From assembly GCA_024227995.1 (NCBI GenBank), contig CP100466.1, positions 310,001-374,000 on the forward strand: a DNA stretch of 64,000 bases. The letters run 5' to 3'. Source of the stretch: Halomicrococcus gelatinilyticus (GTDB taxonomy: Archaea; Halobacteriota; Halobacteria; Halobacteriales; Haladaptataceae). Each line of letters begins with the position of its first letter. Position 1 is the stretch's first letter. Made by a program: the position numbers and the translations under genes. The notes under the pieces are model-generated. The model was not told the DNA's origin. It saw only the letters and a program-made list of their open reading frames with translations, and did not search any database. Of the stretch, positions 42,419 to 50,995 are shown in pieces.

Positions 42419-43615
42419 TCAGCTGTTTCCGTCGACGATGTCGGCGACCCGCTGGCGGTCGAACAGCGTTCCTTCGTGGTCGTACAGTTGCTTCGCGGCA
42501 CGTTCGGTGACCACGAGGTTCGTGATCGGACCCTGGTAGAGCCCGCCGGCGCGATAGACGTCGCCGTTCTCGACCGCGGTGAGTGCGCTCGCCGTGCTGT
42601 GGCTGCGGAGGAACTCGACGACGGTGCTCTGGAACTTCTTCTTGGACAGCGACTCGTAGCCGCGCAACATCAGCACTTCGGGGTCGACTTCGAGGAGCGT
42701 CTCCAGGTCGATGGATCCCCGACTTCCGTGGAAGTCCTTGATGTCCGTGTTCGCGAGTGCGTCCTGGACTCCGAGGTCGCGGAGGTGCTTGAAGCCGGTG
42801 CCGCCGCCGATGATGTACGGATAGAACTTCTCCGGCTGGTTCCCGACGCCCCAGAGGACAGCGACGGACGGTCGCTCGCCCTGCTCGGGAACGACCGAGG
42901 CGAGGTTCGCCTGGAACTCGTCGTGGAGTTTCTCGAAGGCGTCGTACCGCTCGGTCCGCTGGAAGACCTGCGCGAGCTTCTCGAAGCCCTCGTAGAGGGT
43001 GTAGTACCGGTAGTCCGAATGCCACGGGTAATGTTGGGCGTAGATACAGTTGCCGAACAACGGGCCGACGTTCTCGTCGATCTCGTCGACGTCGGACTGC
43101 TTCCAGCCCTTGAACCGATTCATGAGGAAGTTGGGGTCCATGACGTGGACGTCCCCGTCGAGTTCGTAGAAGAGCTCCTTGCTCACGCCGTCCTGGTACA
43201 GCGACACCATGTCGCTCTTGTCGACGGAGACGCCGGGGATCTCGTCGTAGTACTGGGTGTGGTAGCGGCTGGTGAGCCAGACCGCCTTCGGCGGTTCCAG
43301 TCCGAGTGCGATGCCCATGTCCGCCCAGCTCCCGTTGTTGGCGACCCACGTCTCCGGGACCGAGTCGAAGGTGACCTCGCCGACCGGAACCATCGACACC
43401 GAGTACGGCTCGTCCTCCCCGGTGGTCGTCTCGGAACTGGTCGTCGTGTCTGTCTGTGTCGCGGCGTCCGTCTCTGTCGTCGTAGTACTCGTCGCCGATT
43501 GGGACCCACTGTCGCCGAGACAGCCTGCCAGCAGCCCACCGCCGACGACCGCGCCGCCGTATTTGAGATAGTCTCTCCGCGTCGGTGCATCGTCCCCGTC
43601 CGGATGACCTGCCAT
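42419..43615 (-). CDS. Ferric-siderophore-type ABC substrate-binding lipoprotein
   Basis: The 398-residue Tat lipoprotein has RRDYLKYGGAVVGGGLLAGC (lipid cysteine at residue 32), a Thr/Ser/Asp-rich tether (about 40-68), then a FhuD/FepB-type periplasmic-binding fold (WVANNGSWADMGIAL to the end). It belongs to class III binding proteins that hold ferric siderophores. No permease or ATPase gene is adjacent, so it must share a transporter encoded elsewhere. Two iron boxes cover its leaderless promoter. A paralogue with the same N-terminal pattern is at 50996. The start is the ATG at 43615. Confidence 0.88.
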   Translation of the reverse strand: MAGHPDGDDAPTRRDYLKYGGAVVGGGLLAGCLGDSGSQSATSTTTTETDAATQTDTTTSSETTTGEDEPYSVSMVPVGEVTFDSVPETWVANNGSWADMGIALGLEPPKAVWLTSRYHTQYYDEIPGVSVDKSDMVSLYQDGVSKELFYELDGDVHVMDPNFLMNRFKGWKQSDVDEIDENVGPLFGNCIYAQHYPWHSDYRYYTLYEGFEKLAQVFQRTERYDAFEKLHDEFQANLASVVPEQGERPSVAVLWGVGNQPEKFYPYIIGGGTGFKHLRDLGVQDALANTDIKDFHGSRGSIDLETLLEVDPEVLMLRGYESLSKKKFQSTVVEFLRSHSTASALTAVENGDVYRAGGLYQGPITNLVVTERAAKQLYDHEGTLFDRQRVADIVDGNS

Positions 43616-43619
43616 ACGG

Positions 43620-43671
43620 TTTAGGCTACCCTAAAGCAATAAAGTGATTTCGATTTTTAGGCCAACCAAAA
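43620..43671 (-). promoter_or_regulatory. Paired iron boxes flanking the TATA box of the siderophore-binding gene
   Basis: TTTAGG-CTAC-CCTAAA at 43620-43635 and TTTAGGCCAACCAAAA at 43656-43671 lie 36 bases apart. A TATA-like element (CTTTATTGC on the minus strand, around 43640) sits between them, giving a leaderless start at 43615. Binding of an iron-loaded DtxR-type protein would cover the promoter. Confidence 0.7.
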
Positions 43672-43998
43672 TAGTTCTCGTGAGTCGAAGCCGCAGTGCA
43701 CACCGGAACCAACTCGGCACGCCGTCCCGAGCACGTATCGACGTCAGCCTCCCCCAGATCGGCCAGATCCGGGGCGTTCGACGCCGCTGTTCGCTACCGC
43801 CGCTGCCGGAACGAGTACGCAGAGTGCTTCACCGTCCCGACGTCCCGGTGAGACGGGATCTTCCGCAGGCCGTCACACTCTTGGCTGCCGGGTTCTGACG
43901 GAATCTGCGAGGACTCACCGGACTACAGACTGCCTGTCAAAAGTCCCCTGTGAGGGAGAACACGTACACCTATGCCTCTGCCCCACGAGGGTCGGCAT
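43672..43998. other. Intergenic region, no confident gene
   Basis: About 330 bases separate the iron-box promoter from the next gene. A plus-strand frame (about 43700-43898) is Arg/Ser-rich without acidic bias, and is not called. I see no repeat or RNA here. Confidence 0.5.
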
Positions 43999-44394
43999 AT
44001 GACGAGATCGAGGACGCCAGCATTCCTACTGGGCATCGTGCTCGGAGTCGCACTCGTCGCCCTGGGCGTCGGCGCGTACGTGCTTTCGGACTTCGCGAGC
44101 GTCACGGCGCTCATCCCGGCCTTCTTTGGCGTTCTCGTCGCCATCCTGGGTGTGGTCGGACGCCGACGGACGGACCAGCAACGACTGGCTGCCTACGGGA
44201 TCGGCCTGCTGGCAGTGCTCGGCGTGGTGGGCTCGACGCGTGGAATCCCGGACATGATCGCGTTGCTGACGGGCGAAGCAGTCGAATCGACTATCGCGAC
44301 CATCTCACAGGGCGCGATGATCGTCGTCTGTCTCGTCCTTCTCGTCGCCGTGCTACAGTTCGTCCGCGAGACGCGCACCACGACGAATCCGTGA
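43999..44394 (+). CDS. Four-helix membrane protein, unknown function
   Basis: The 131-residue protein begins MTRSRTPAFLLGIVLGVALV and has about four hydrophobic helices (residues 8-30, 35-55, 68-85, 97-120). The loop VGRRRTDQQRL is basic. A start at 43972 would add nine residues (MPLPHEGRH), but ATG 43999 gives a better amphipathic N-terminus. No family is recognised. It is a lone plus-strand gene, convergent with the DUF5518-like gene. Confidence 0.6.
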   Translation: MTRSRTPAFLLGIVLGVALVALGVGAYVLSDFASVTALIPAFFGVLVAILGVVGRRRTDQQRLAAYGIGLLAVLGVVGSTRGIPDMIALLTGEAVESTIATISQGAMIVVCLVLLVAVLQFVRETRTTTNP

Positions 44395-44495
44395 ACGACC
44401 TGCGGCCAAGAGCGAACGTGTCCCCACCAGGCGTTGGCAAGATCGCTCCCGGCGGGAAAATCGATAGACGACGAATCGAGATGGCGGATTCGCAG

Positions 44496-44975
44496 CTAGC
44501 TGGTCGGACCGAGCAATCGCGACGCGGTGAGTCGCCTGTTGAGCCACCCACCGAGACCACCACCCACGCTGCCGAGCAACCAGACGACGCCGACCAACAC
44601 CGCGGCAGAAACGAACGCGGTTCCGGCCGCGACCACGGCCATCAGGACGGATTCACCGACAGCCGTGACGACGACCGGGTGTCCCCGGACGTCGACGAAA
44701 CCGATCGCGCTTTGCCAGAGCACGATCGGCAGTCCCCCGACACAGCCCGTTATCGCGCCCGCACGAGTGCTCGCTGCCGACCGTGACTCGTAGCAGTACC
44801 CTGCGAACACGCAGGCGAGCAGGAGTGCGGACGAATCACTACTGCGGGGGAGAGACGCCGGGGTGAGTGGCCAGTTCAACACCACCGTCACCGGGATCGA
44901 TGCAACTCCCAGGAAGGCCGCGAGACGAAACGTCTCGCTGGTCACGTCAGCACCGAGACTCCGAAGCGGGGACAT
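44496..44975 (-). CDS. DUF5518-like membrane protein
   Basis: The 159-residue protein has four hydrophobic segments and Gly/Ser-rich loops. It contains FAGYCYESRSAASTRAGAITGCVGGLP, a pattern of the haloarchaeal DUF5518 family, whose function is unknown. It starts at ATG 44975. The C-terminal part (AVLVGVVWLLGSVGGGLGGW) ends in a short charged tail. It is a lone minus-strand gene; neighbours do not suggest a function. Confidence 0.6.
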   Translation of the reverse strand: MSPLRSLGADVTSETFRLAAFLGVASIPVTVVLNWPLTPASLPRSSDSSALLLACVFAGYCYESRSAASTRAGAITGCVGGLPIVLWQSAIGFVDVRGHPVVVTAVGESVLMAVVAAGTAFVSAAVLVGVVWLLGSVGGGLGGWLNRRLTASRLLGPTS

Positions 44976-45113
44976 GGAAGACCGGTCCAGGGCGAACGGG
45001 TTAGTTCTATTGCAACTACGCGCTAGCGGGCCCATACCCCCTGCAGGGGTGAGCGGACGTCGATCAGTGGAACACGCGGGAGAACGGCCTGTCCACAGCG
45101 ACTTGCGAGCGGA

Positions 45114-45425
45114 CTATCCTCGCGAATGCAACGAGTAAGCGATCAGCAGGACGCCGAGGAACTGAAACAGTCGCGTGACGAGCGTGAGCGGTTGCTGGTA
45201 CCGGAGACCGAGGTAGCCCTCACGGAGAAGTAGCGAGCCGACGAAGGCGATGCTGAACGCGACGGCCGTGAGGAAAAACAGGCCCATCGAGAGCGCCCGC
45301 ATCGTTCGGCTGTCGTGACGGCGATAGCCACGGTAGGCCTGGTATCCCACGTAGCTACCGACGAGTGTCGACCCGAGGGCGAGCGCGACGATAGCCCAGT
45401 CGACGACGGCGGCCACGGGAGCCAT
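45114..45425 (-). CDS. Small three-helix membrane protein
   Basis: The 103-residue protein starts MAPVAAVVDWAIVALALGST and contains a basic loop (YRGYRRHDSRTMRALSMG) between hydrophobic helices. The family is unnamed to me; relatives follow an ArsR-type regulator in many haloarchaea (DUF7521-like). Its ATG comes one base after the stop of the upstream regulator, so the two form a coupled operon. It may be a membrane sensor or the regulator's effector. Confidence 0.65.
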   Translation of the reverse strand: MAPVAAVVDWAIVALALGSTLVGSYVGYQAYRGYRRHDSRTMRALSMGLFFLTAVAFSIAFVGSLLLREGYLGLRYQQPLTLVTRLFQFLGVLLIAYSLHSRG

Positions 45426-45426
45426 C

Positions 45427-45798
45427 TCAGAGGTCCTCCCACATCTTCCTGAAGCGGTCGGCGGTGTCGCTTTCCCGCTCCCCGGGGAACGATTCGTCGT
45501 CGGTGTGCCTCACTGCCGCCTCGAAGGTTCCGCTGTCCAGCTCGATAGAGACTTCCGAAAGCGTGGCCGTATAGACGCTGTAGTGATTGTTGCTGGTCCG
45601 GACCCTGGTCTGTTCGTCGAGGAGCCCGTGCGCCTGTAATCGTTCCACCCGACGGTAGACCGTCGGTTTGGACATCTCACATTCGTCGGCAAGCTGTTGT
45701 GCGGACATTGGTTTGACACTCGTTGCTGCGAGGATGTCCCGGGCGTACTCGTCGCTGAGGACGTCGAGAAGCTCGCCCAGCGGGGAATCCTCACTCAC
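45427..45798 (-). CDS. ArsR-like winged-helix regulator
   Basis: The 123-residue protein has a clear winged helix: LGELLDVLSDEYARDILAAT, then MSAQQLADECEMSKPTVYRRVERLQAHGLLDEQTRV (residues about 28-65). The rest (SVYTATLSEVSIELDSGTFE) is a beta-rich tail. It matches the haloarchaeal ArsR-type regulators paired with small membrane proteins. The membrane-protein gene follows after a single base. Its target is unknown; it likely controls its own operon. The start is the ATG at 45798. Confidence 0.8.
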   Translation of the reverse strand: MSEDSPLGELLDVLSDEYARDILAATSVKPMSAQQLADECEMSKPTVYRRVERLQAHGLLDEQTRVRTSNNHYSVYTATLSEVSIELDSGTFEAAVRHTDDESFPGERESDTADRFRKMWEDL

Positions 45799-45825
45799 GT
45801 TTCAGTCGAATGACTGCCTGTCACA

Positions 45826-46023
45826 TTAATAGGCACATGGGTTTCGAATACGGACGGTCACGGTGCCAGGATCCGAGAGCAGGGCGTAGCTGTCGGAGCA
45901 GTACCGCGCTACTGTGGAGGACTGCTGCGTCAACGGTGACTGCGATGGGGAGCATCGTGCTGTCAGAGGGCACGTCACCGCACTACTGGTGTCGGAGTAC
46001 GTCGTCGGCTCGTTGAATCCCAT
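45826..46023 (-). CDS. Possible small protein (65 aa)
   Basis: A minus-strand ATG at 46023 lies about 34 bases downstream of a strong TATA-like CTTTTATATTA (about 46050-46060). The 65-residue frame MGFNEPTTYSDTSSAVTC is Ser/Thr-rich with three cysteines and lacks acidic bias, so it may not be real. The promoter could instead serve the opposite direction or nothing. The rest of the gap shows no other gene. Confidence 0.25.
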   Translation of the reverse strand: MGFNEPTTYSDTSSAVTCPLTARCSPSQSPLTQQSSTVARYCSDSYALLSDPGTVTVRIRNPCAY

Positions 46024-46095
46024 CGCAGTTCGACAGACGGGCCGGTGGATAATATAAAAGTGGTGCGAGTTTCCGACCCAGAAGTTCGCGTGGTC

Positions 46096-47280
46096 TCAGG
46101 CCGGACAGCCCACCGACCGGCCGACTTCGATCAGGCGGTCCGTTCCGACGCCGGTTCCCCGGACGGTGTAGCCGTAGCCGTTGCAGTTCCACGAGAGCGA
46201 AGTCGTCGACCCGTGGACGAGGGTTGCCGGCTGACCGTCGAGCGTCAGGTCGTGCTCGTCGGTGTCGACGTCGAGGGGGTAGTCGAACTTCGCAACCGTG
46301 AGTTCGCGTCCCTCGGCGGCGTAGCGGAGTCCGACGCCGTCGATGCGGCCGGTCGTCCGCGTCGCGTAGACCAGTTCGAACGCGGGCGGCACGGTCGGAT
46401 CCGGCACCGCGATCGAACTCCGTGCCGCCAGCTGGGCGCTACTTCGGTACCACTCCGTGTTCGGGGTGTCCGCCCGCCGTACTGTCGTGTTGGCGTCCAG
46501 TTCGGGGCGGAACGCGTCCGCTGGCACCTGTGCGTCGAACGTCACGTTCGTGTACGTCGTCGTCACCGACTGACGGGTGTCGTCGTCGGTCCACGTCGTC
46601 TGCTTGCGCAGCGGGTAGAACTGCTCGGCGTCGAGCCACAGCCGCTGTCTGTAGTGCGCCTCGCTCAGGTTGGTCGCGGGGGCGACCTCGAGCACGTACG
46701 CGTCTCGCCCGCCGACAGTATCGGTCTCGACGAACTCGACGCCGTAGCTACTGTTCGCGTCCACCTGGGGAGCGGCGGCGGCGTGTCGCGGCACGGCGGG
46801 CAACGGGGACACACCGACGGACCGCGGCCGGCCCGCGTCGTCGGTCAGTCCCGCGGCCGCGACGAGTCGTTGCAGTCGGGCAGCCGCGTGCGAATCGGTC
46901 GGCGGCCCTGTCAGCTCGACGGCGGTTACGGCGTTTCGGTCGGTGTCGTGGAGCCAGAGCGTCGATCCGTTCGAGACCTGCAGTTCGTACCGTCGCTCCA
47001 GCGCAGTCTGGAAGCGGATCCGCTTCCGGTCCGTCCCCGGGACGAGCGTGACGGTGGCGACGTTCCGAGACGTGACGGTGCCGTTCGTCCGTATCGTGAC
47101 CGTCTGCGTTCCAGTGAGCGCGTCGATCGAGCGGTAGCGCTCGGTCACGTTGGCGTCGACCGAGGGGTTCGTGTCCTCTATTGCGCCCCCCGCTGCCCAG
47201 AGGATTGCGGGGAGCGCGACACCGAGGAGCACGAGTACGACGAGCGTGCGTCGGGTGACGCTGAGTGGAGGGCCGGCCAT
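46096..47280 (-). CDS. LolA-like secreted or anchored protein
   Basis: The 394-residue protein has an N-terminal hydrophobic segment (RTLVVLVLLGVALPAILWAA, residues 11-30) that acts as signal or anchor. A long beta-rich region follows, containing ATNLSEAHYRQRLWLDAEQF, a pattern like outer-membrane-lipoprotein-sorting (LolA) or DUF4367-type folds. Several NxS/NxT sites suggest surface N-glycosylation. The start is at ATG 47280. In archaea no Lol pathway exists, so a carrier or scaffold role on the cell surface is guessed. It is a lone gene. Confidence 0.7.
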   Translation of the reverse strand: MAGPPLSVTRRTLVVLVLLGVALPAILWAAGGAIEDTNPSVDANVTERYRSIDALTGTQTVTIRTNGTVTSRNVATVTLVPGTDRKRIRFQTALERRYELQVSNGSTLWLHDTDRNAVTAVELTGPPTDSHAAARLQRLVAAAGLTDDAGRPRSVGVSPLPAVPRHAAAAPQVDANSSYGVEFVETDTVGGRDAYVLEVAPATNLSEAHYRQRLWLDAEQFYPLRKQTTWTDDDTRQSVTTTYTNVTFDAQVPADAFRPELDANTTVRRADTPNTEWYRSSAQLAARSSIAVPDPTVPPAFELVYATRTTGRIDGVGLRYAAEGRELTVAKFDYPLDVDTDEHDLTLDGQPATLVHGSTTSLSWNCNGYGYTVRGTGVGTDRLIEVGRSVGCPA

Positions 47281-47489
47281 GCTAGTAACACGCTAAATGA
47301 TGGTATAATTGCGTGTCGGTTGAGCTACCCACGGCTTTGGCCTCTGCTGTGTTCCGTACGTTCGACCGGTGTGTCTCGTTACTGGGTCTGTCTGACCGAG
47401 ACCGTCGGTCGCTCCGCGCGTCTCCCACCGACGGTTGCCGAACGAAGAAACGGATCCCCAAAGGTGCACGCATCGTACGTACACTCCGT

Positions 47490-47702
47490 GTGGACACTGA
47501 AACGCCTTCGACCCCGACCGAGCTGGCCGAGTTCTACCTGCGGACGTGCAGGGGGAACGCGGCCGTCACGACCGGGGCCTTCGAGGGGCTGATGGCGACG
47601 ACCGAGCGCCAGGGGAGTGTGACGCCCGGGGAGTTCGCAGAACTGCTCGACACCGATGCGCGTCCGATGCAGACCGAGACACGATGGTCTGTCGGTAACC
47701 CA
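47490..47702 (+). pseudogene. Possible small-protein gene fragment
   Basis: GTG 47490 starts a frame whose first 65 codons look halophilic: DTETPSTPTELAEFYL and NAAVTTGAFEGLMATTERQG, then VTPGEFAELLDTDARPMQTE. After about 47700 the composition becomes basic and non-coding-like, although the frame stays open to 48008 into the neighbouring antisense gene. I do not recognise a family. It may be a real small gene with an undetected stop or frameshift. Confidence 0.35.
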
Positions 47703-47879
47703 GGCGACCGATCCCGTTCACGAACGTCGTGGCCGTGGCTTCGAGTCGAGGCTTCAAGTAACTCGACCGACGCAGCAAAAGGGGAGCCCACGTATCACGG
47801 GGGACGAAGAACACATCGTTCTTCATACAGGTCCGGTGCGGAGAGCCGGGTGACCCCGAGCGTGGCAAGGCGAAGTGGT

Positions 47880-49016
47880 TCACGTGTCCCCGTATCGCTT
47901 CAATGCAGCTGCACCACCGATACCAGCAAGTGCCGCGAGCACGCCAAGTCCAAGTTGATCTGTCTCCGTCGTGGGGGGATTCGCGGTTGGTGCATTCGTC
48001 GTTGCTGACGTCGTTCGAGAGGTGGTGGTCGCGGTGATGCCGAAGTCGGAAAGTGCGGTCCGGAGCGTGACGACATCGATGTTCCGGTCCTTCGCCATCT
48101 GAATCACCATCCGAATTCGTGATGGGGGAAGTCTCTCCTGCCACCAGCTGTGGCCGCCCAGAATACCGAGGCCGTTCTGTGATGCGATCGTATCCAGCAA
48201 CGTTCCAAGTTGAGCTCTCGTGGCAGATCCTTCCCGGAACAGCATCCTGGAGAGATGGGGAAGCCGGATTTCGCTCGGTTCCATAATCTGGGGGTTTCCG
48301 CCGGCCGTGGACTCCGCGTTCGCCACAGCCGTGTAGTACTCGTCGACCATCTTCCGAGTTCGCTCCCCGTATCCGGCGTACGGCATCACGATGTTCGTCA
48401 CGTTCACCCCGTAGCTCTCGAGTTGCCGTTTCGACTTTTCCAGTGCCATCCGGACGATATCTTCCGTATAATGCGTGGAGACGTCGTCACTGGCCGAAAA
48501 CGACTGTCCGACCGAGGACTCGACTCCGATGAATTTGCCCCGGTCGTCGGAGCCTTTTCCAGCGACGGTGACGGTCGTCGACCGGGAACCATCGCTGACG
48601 ACGAGTGTGTCGTCTGGAAAACTCCCGTGAAAGTTCTCCTCTACGTAGATTCTTCGATCGGCGGCTGCGATGTCGCGCGTGACCGTAACAGGTCCCAGCA
48701 TCCGGTGTTTGACAGAATGCGACATGACCTCCCACCCTTCGTCCGCGAGTTCCTGCAGTTGGTCCGCACTCACGTTCCCGCTTTCCCCGACGTACGACGA
48801 GGGAACGGCCGAACAGGCTGGGACGCCCTCCTTGCGATGAGCTCGCTGATAGGTGTGGGTGTAATCCTCGACGGGGCCGTCGTCGTACGTGAACACCAGT
48901 TTCCCATCTGGAGGAGCAGCCGTGGCCGACATTCCGGTCACCGGTATCGCTCCTGCGACAGCCAGCCCGTTTTCGAGCACCGCCCGGCGTGTCGCCGAGT
49001 TCGGACCGTCGCTCAT
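47880..49016 (-). CDS. Secreted polysaccharide deacetylase-like protein (paralogue)
   Basis: The 378-residue protein is a close paralogue of the one at 10798-12084. A Tat-like signal (ATRRAVLENGLAVAG) leads to GKLVFTYDDGPVEDYTHTYQ and HSVKHRM (NodB metal motif), the same inserted beta domain of about 70 residues, and VMPYAGYGERTRK. The Thr/Asn-rich linker is shorter, and the tail reads QLGLGVLAALAGIGGAAALK, so the P-G-F signal has become L-G-L; it may not be sorted by archaeosortase. The start is the ATG at 49016. It is single, without the cytoplasmic partner gene of the first copy. Confidence 0.8.
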   Translation of the reverse strand: MSDGPNSATRRAVLENGLAVAGAIPVTGMSATAAPPDGKLVFTYDDGPVEDYTHTYQRAHRKEGVPACSAVPSSYVGESGNVSADQLQELADEGWEVMSHSVKHRMLGPVTVTRDIAAADRRIYVEENFHGSFPDDTLVVSDGSRSTTVTVAGKGSDDRGKFIGVESSVGQSFSASDDVSTHYTEDIVRMALEKSKRQLESYGVNVTNIVMPYAGYGERTRKMVDEYYTAVANAESTAGGNPQIMEPSEIRLPHLSRMLFREGSATRAQLGTLLDTIASQNGLGILGGHSWWQERLPPSRIRMVIQMAKDRNIDVVTLRTALSDFGITATTTSRTTSATTNAPTANPPTTETDQLGLGVLAALAGIGGAAALKRYGDT

Positions 49017-49389
49017 CGTTGCTCCCTTCGCGTAGCATCGGCACACTCGCTCGTCCGAAGCGACTGCAGCATGCGCGTTCGGTCGGCGATCTGGCTGCTC
49101 GGTGGCCAGGTGGCAGCGACACTGTTCGCTGTCGAAGTCCCGGCTTCCGCAGCGCTCTCCCAGCCCGACCACTCGAGGGCATCCGCCAGAAAGCCTGGCA
49201 AGGATCTCTTGCGGTCTTCGGTCACTGTATCGACTCTGTACGTTTGCTCACAGGCCCTACCCGGCAGCTGCTTGGTATCCCCCGTGCCGACACTGGACGG
49301 GTGCATCAGTATGTTTCCACGTAACGTCGAGCCGGTGTTTGTTATGACGATGATACACCTCTACAAGGAGATCGTTCCAGGGAGGGGTA
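49017..49389. other. Intergenic region upstream of the deacetylase paralogue
   Basis: No gene is supported. The long plus-strand frame crossing it (48210-49607) is the shadow of the deacetylase gene and ends with the transposase-like remnant. No TATA box stands out directly before 49016. Confidence 0.45.
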
Positions 49390-49564
49390 TCACCACAGGG
49401 ATTCGCCGACATCGCTGCTGCGCACTGTCTCGAGCTCGATGTGTCCGTCGCCCGCGTCCCTGTACCACTCACGCTGCTTGTCTGTCCGTTCTAACCGGGA
49501 CTGGAACAGCGCGGACAGCGTTGGCTCGCTACGAAAGACCCGGAAACGGAGCACCACACGGTAG
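49390..49564 (+). mobile_element. Decayed TnpB (IS200/IS605-type) C-terminal remnant
   Basis: The frame ending at TAG 49562-49564 contains SRCLSVRSNRDWNSADSV, which resembles the zinc-knuckle and R-D-x-N-S/A-A motif at the TnpB C-terminus. The rest of the frame is degraded and lacks the catalytic domain and a second cysteine. Together with the hairpin 35 bases further on, it suggests the right end of an old IS200/IS605-family element. No TnpA is seen. Confidence 0.4.
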
Positions 49565-49598
49565 TCGGAGGAACGCTACAGCGGTAGCGAGGCGAAAG

Positions 49599-49616
49599 CC
49601 CACGTAAAGCCGTGGG
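49599..49616 (+). mobile_element. IS200/IS605-like right-end hairpin
   Basis: CCCACG-TAAAGC-CGTGGG follows GCGAAAG and is followed by AGGAGGTC. The sequence CGAAAGCCCACG...CGTGGGAGGA is typical of right ends and associated RNA of haloarchaeal IS200/IS605 (TnpB) elements. With the remnant just upstream it marks a dead insertion. The 311 bases after it to 49927 show no gene. Confidence 0.5.
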
Positions 49617-49927
49617 AGGAGGTCGAAGTCTGACTACCGGGGACAACTCGTACTAACGGAGAGAGCAGACCGAATGCGTCCACCGTGACTCAGATGCGTT
49701 CAGAACTCGAGGGCAACGTCCTCACGGGATGGCGTTTGGGCTAGTACTCTCGGACCTCGAGGGCAGGGATTCGCTCGAAAGCCGAGATAGGTAGTGGCGA
49801 GATTCACACCGGTCCTGGAGAACTGGTCGACTACACTGACTGCTCATAGCGCGGACTCGCTCGTCACGGCGAAACACCGGATTGAAACGACTGGTCGTGA
49901 AAGGTTGTCACATACGGAACGCCGCCG

Positions 49928-50935
49928 ATGACCGAATCCGACCAGCCTCCGTCACCTGACCGCCTGACTGAACTCTTGGAAGATGGGGCCCACGAGGAGG
50001 CCGTGGCGTGTCTCGACCGGCTGGATACGGCCGACGCCGACGGACGCAAGCGTGCGCTACGTGCGGCCCGGAGCCTGGCCGAGGAACGACCGCGGGTCTT
50101 CGACGGACTCGCGGCTCCGCTCACGACGTTTCTGACCGACGACGATCGTGCGGTCAGACTGACGACCGGCAAGTTGTTCGTCACGCTTGCCCGGTCAGAG
50201 CCGGCTGTCGTCGTGCCGGTCGTCGGATCGCTCGCTGCCCGGTTGGCCGACGACGAGGAGTTCTACTACGTCCGTGCGCGGTGTGCCGAAGCGCTCGGGT
50301 ACGTCGCGCTCGAACGTCCCGGGGAGGTCGGCGACCCGGAGATACTGGCGGACTTCCGTGTCGGGCTGTCGTTCGACGAACCGGAGGTCAAAGAGAAGCT
50401 AGCCAAGGCGTTGGCGTACGTCGCGCTGGGTGATCCGGGCCGGCTCCGACACCAGGTTCCGTCGCTGGCCGAGCATCTCGACGACGGGGGCACACTCGTC
50501 CGGTATCATCTCTGTACGGCACTTGTGGTGGTCGGCTGTGAGCGTCCGGAGAAGCTGTCCGGGACGGAAGACGCGCTCCGGGAACGACTGACCGACGAGA
50601 GTCCGTACGTCCAGGGGCGGGCGGCGGAGGCTCTCGCCCTGCTCGCGCAGTCCCGGGCGGCGGTCGACTCGGTTCCCGAACTCGACGGCATCGACGCGGT
50701 GGACGACGACACCCCGTCGTTCCTGGCCGACCGCGTGCGATTCGCCCGGAGGGTGCTGGAAGATGGCGACCAGTCGGTGCCGGATGGTCTCGGGACCGTC
50801 GACGCCGTTCGAGCCGGGACAGACGACGTCGTCGCGGAGATGAAGTCGCACGACGGCGACGACTGTCCGCACTGCGGAGTCGAACTGCCACCGGGTGGGC
50901 CGCCGATGTGTCCGCGTTGCGGAGCGCCTCGCTGA
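49928..50935 (+). CDS. HEAT-repeat protein with C-terminal zinc ribbon
   Basis: The 335-residue protein has six or more HEAT-like helical repeats (from about residue 15 to 240). Examples are DGLAAPLTTFLTDDDRAVRLTTG, RARCAEALGYVALERPGEVG and VKEKLAKALAYVALGDPGRL. It ends in a short zinc ribbon, CPHCGVELPPGGPPMCPRCG. Such proteins are scaffolds that hold protein partners. No enzymatic motif is present. It lies four bases before an iron-box promoter of the next gene, but it has its own start and is probably not iron-regulated. Its role is unknown. Confidence 0.75.
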   Translation: MTESDQPPSPDRLTELLEDGAHEEAVACLDRLDTADADGRKRALRAARSLAEERPRVFDGLAAPLTTFLTDDDRAVRLTTGKLFVTLARSEPAVVVPVVGSLAARLADDEEFYYVRARCAEALGYVALERPGEVGDPEILADFRVGLSFDEPEVKEKLAKALAYVALGDPGRLRHQVPSLAEHLDDGGTLVRYHLCTALVVVGCERPEKLSGTEDALRERLTDESPYVQGRAAEALALLAQSRAAVDSVPELDGIDAVDDDTPSFLADRVRFARRVLEDGDQSVPDGLGTVDAVRAGTDDVVAEMKSHDGDDCPHCGVELPPGGPPMCPRCGAPR

Positions 50936-50939
50936 ATGG

Positions 50940-50991
50940 TTTAGGCCGGCCTAAAGTCCGGAAGTGTTTTGTGTTATTAGGCGAGCCTAAA
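50940..50991 (+). promoter_or_regulatory. Paired iron boxes at the second siderophore-binding gene
   Basis: TTTAGGCCGGCCTAAA at 50940-50955 is a perfect 16-base palindrome, and ATTAGGCGAGCCTAAA at 50976-50991 is a near-perfect copy 36 bases downstream. A weak TATA (GTGTTTTGTG, around 50968) lies between them and the ATG at 50996 follows five bases after the second box. The arrangement equals that at 43620-43671. Confidence 0.75.
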
Positions 50992-50995
50992 AACC

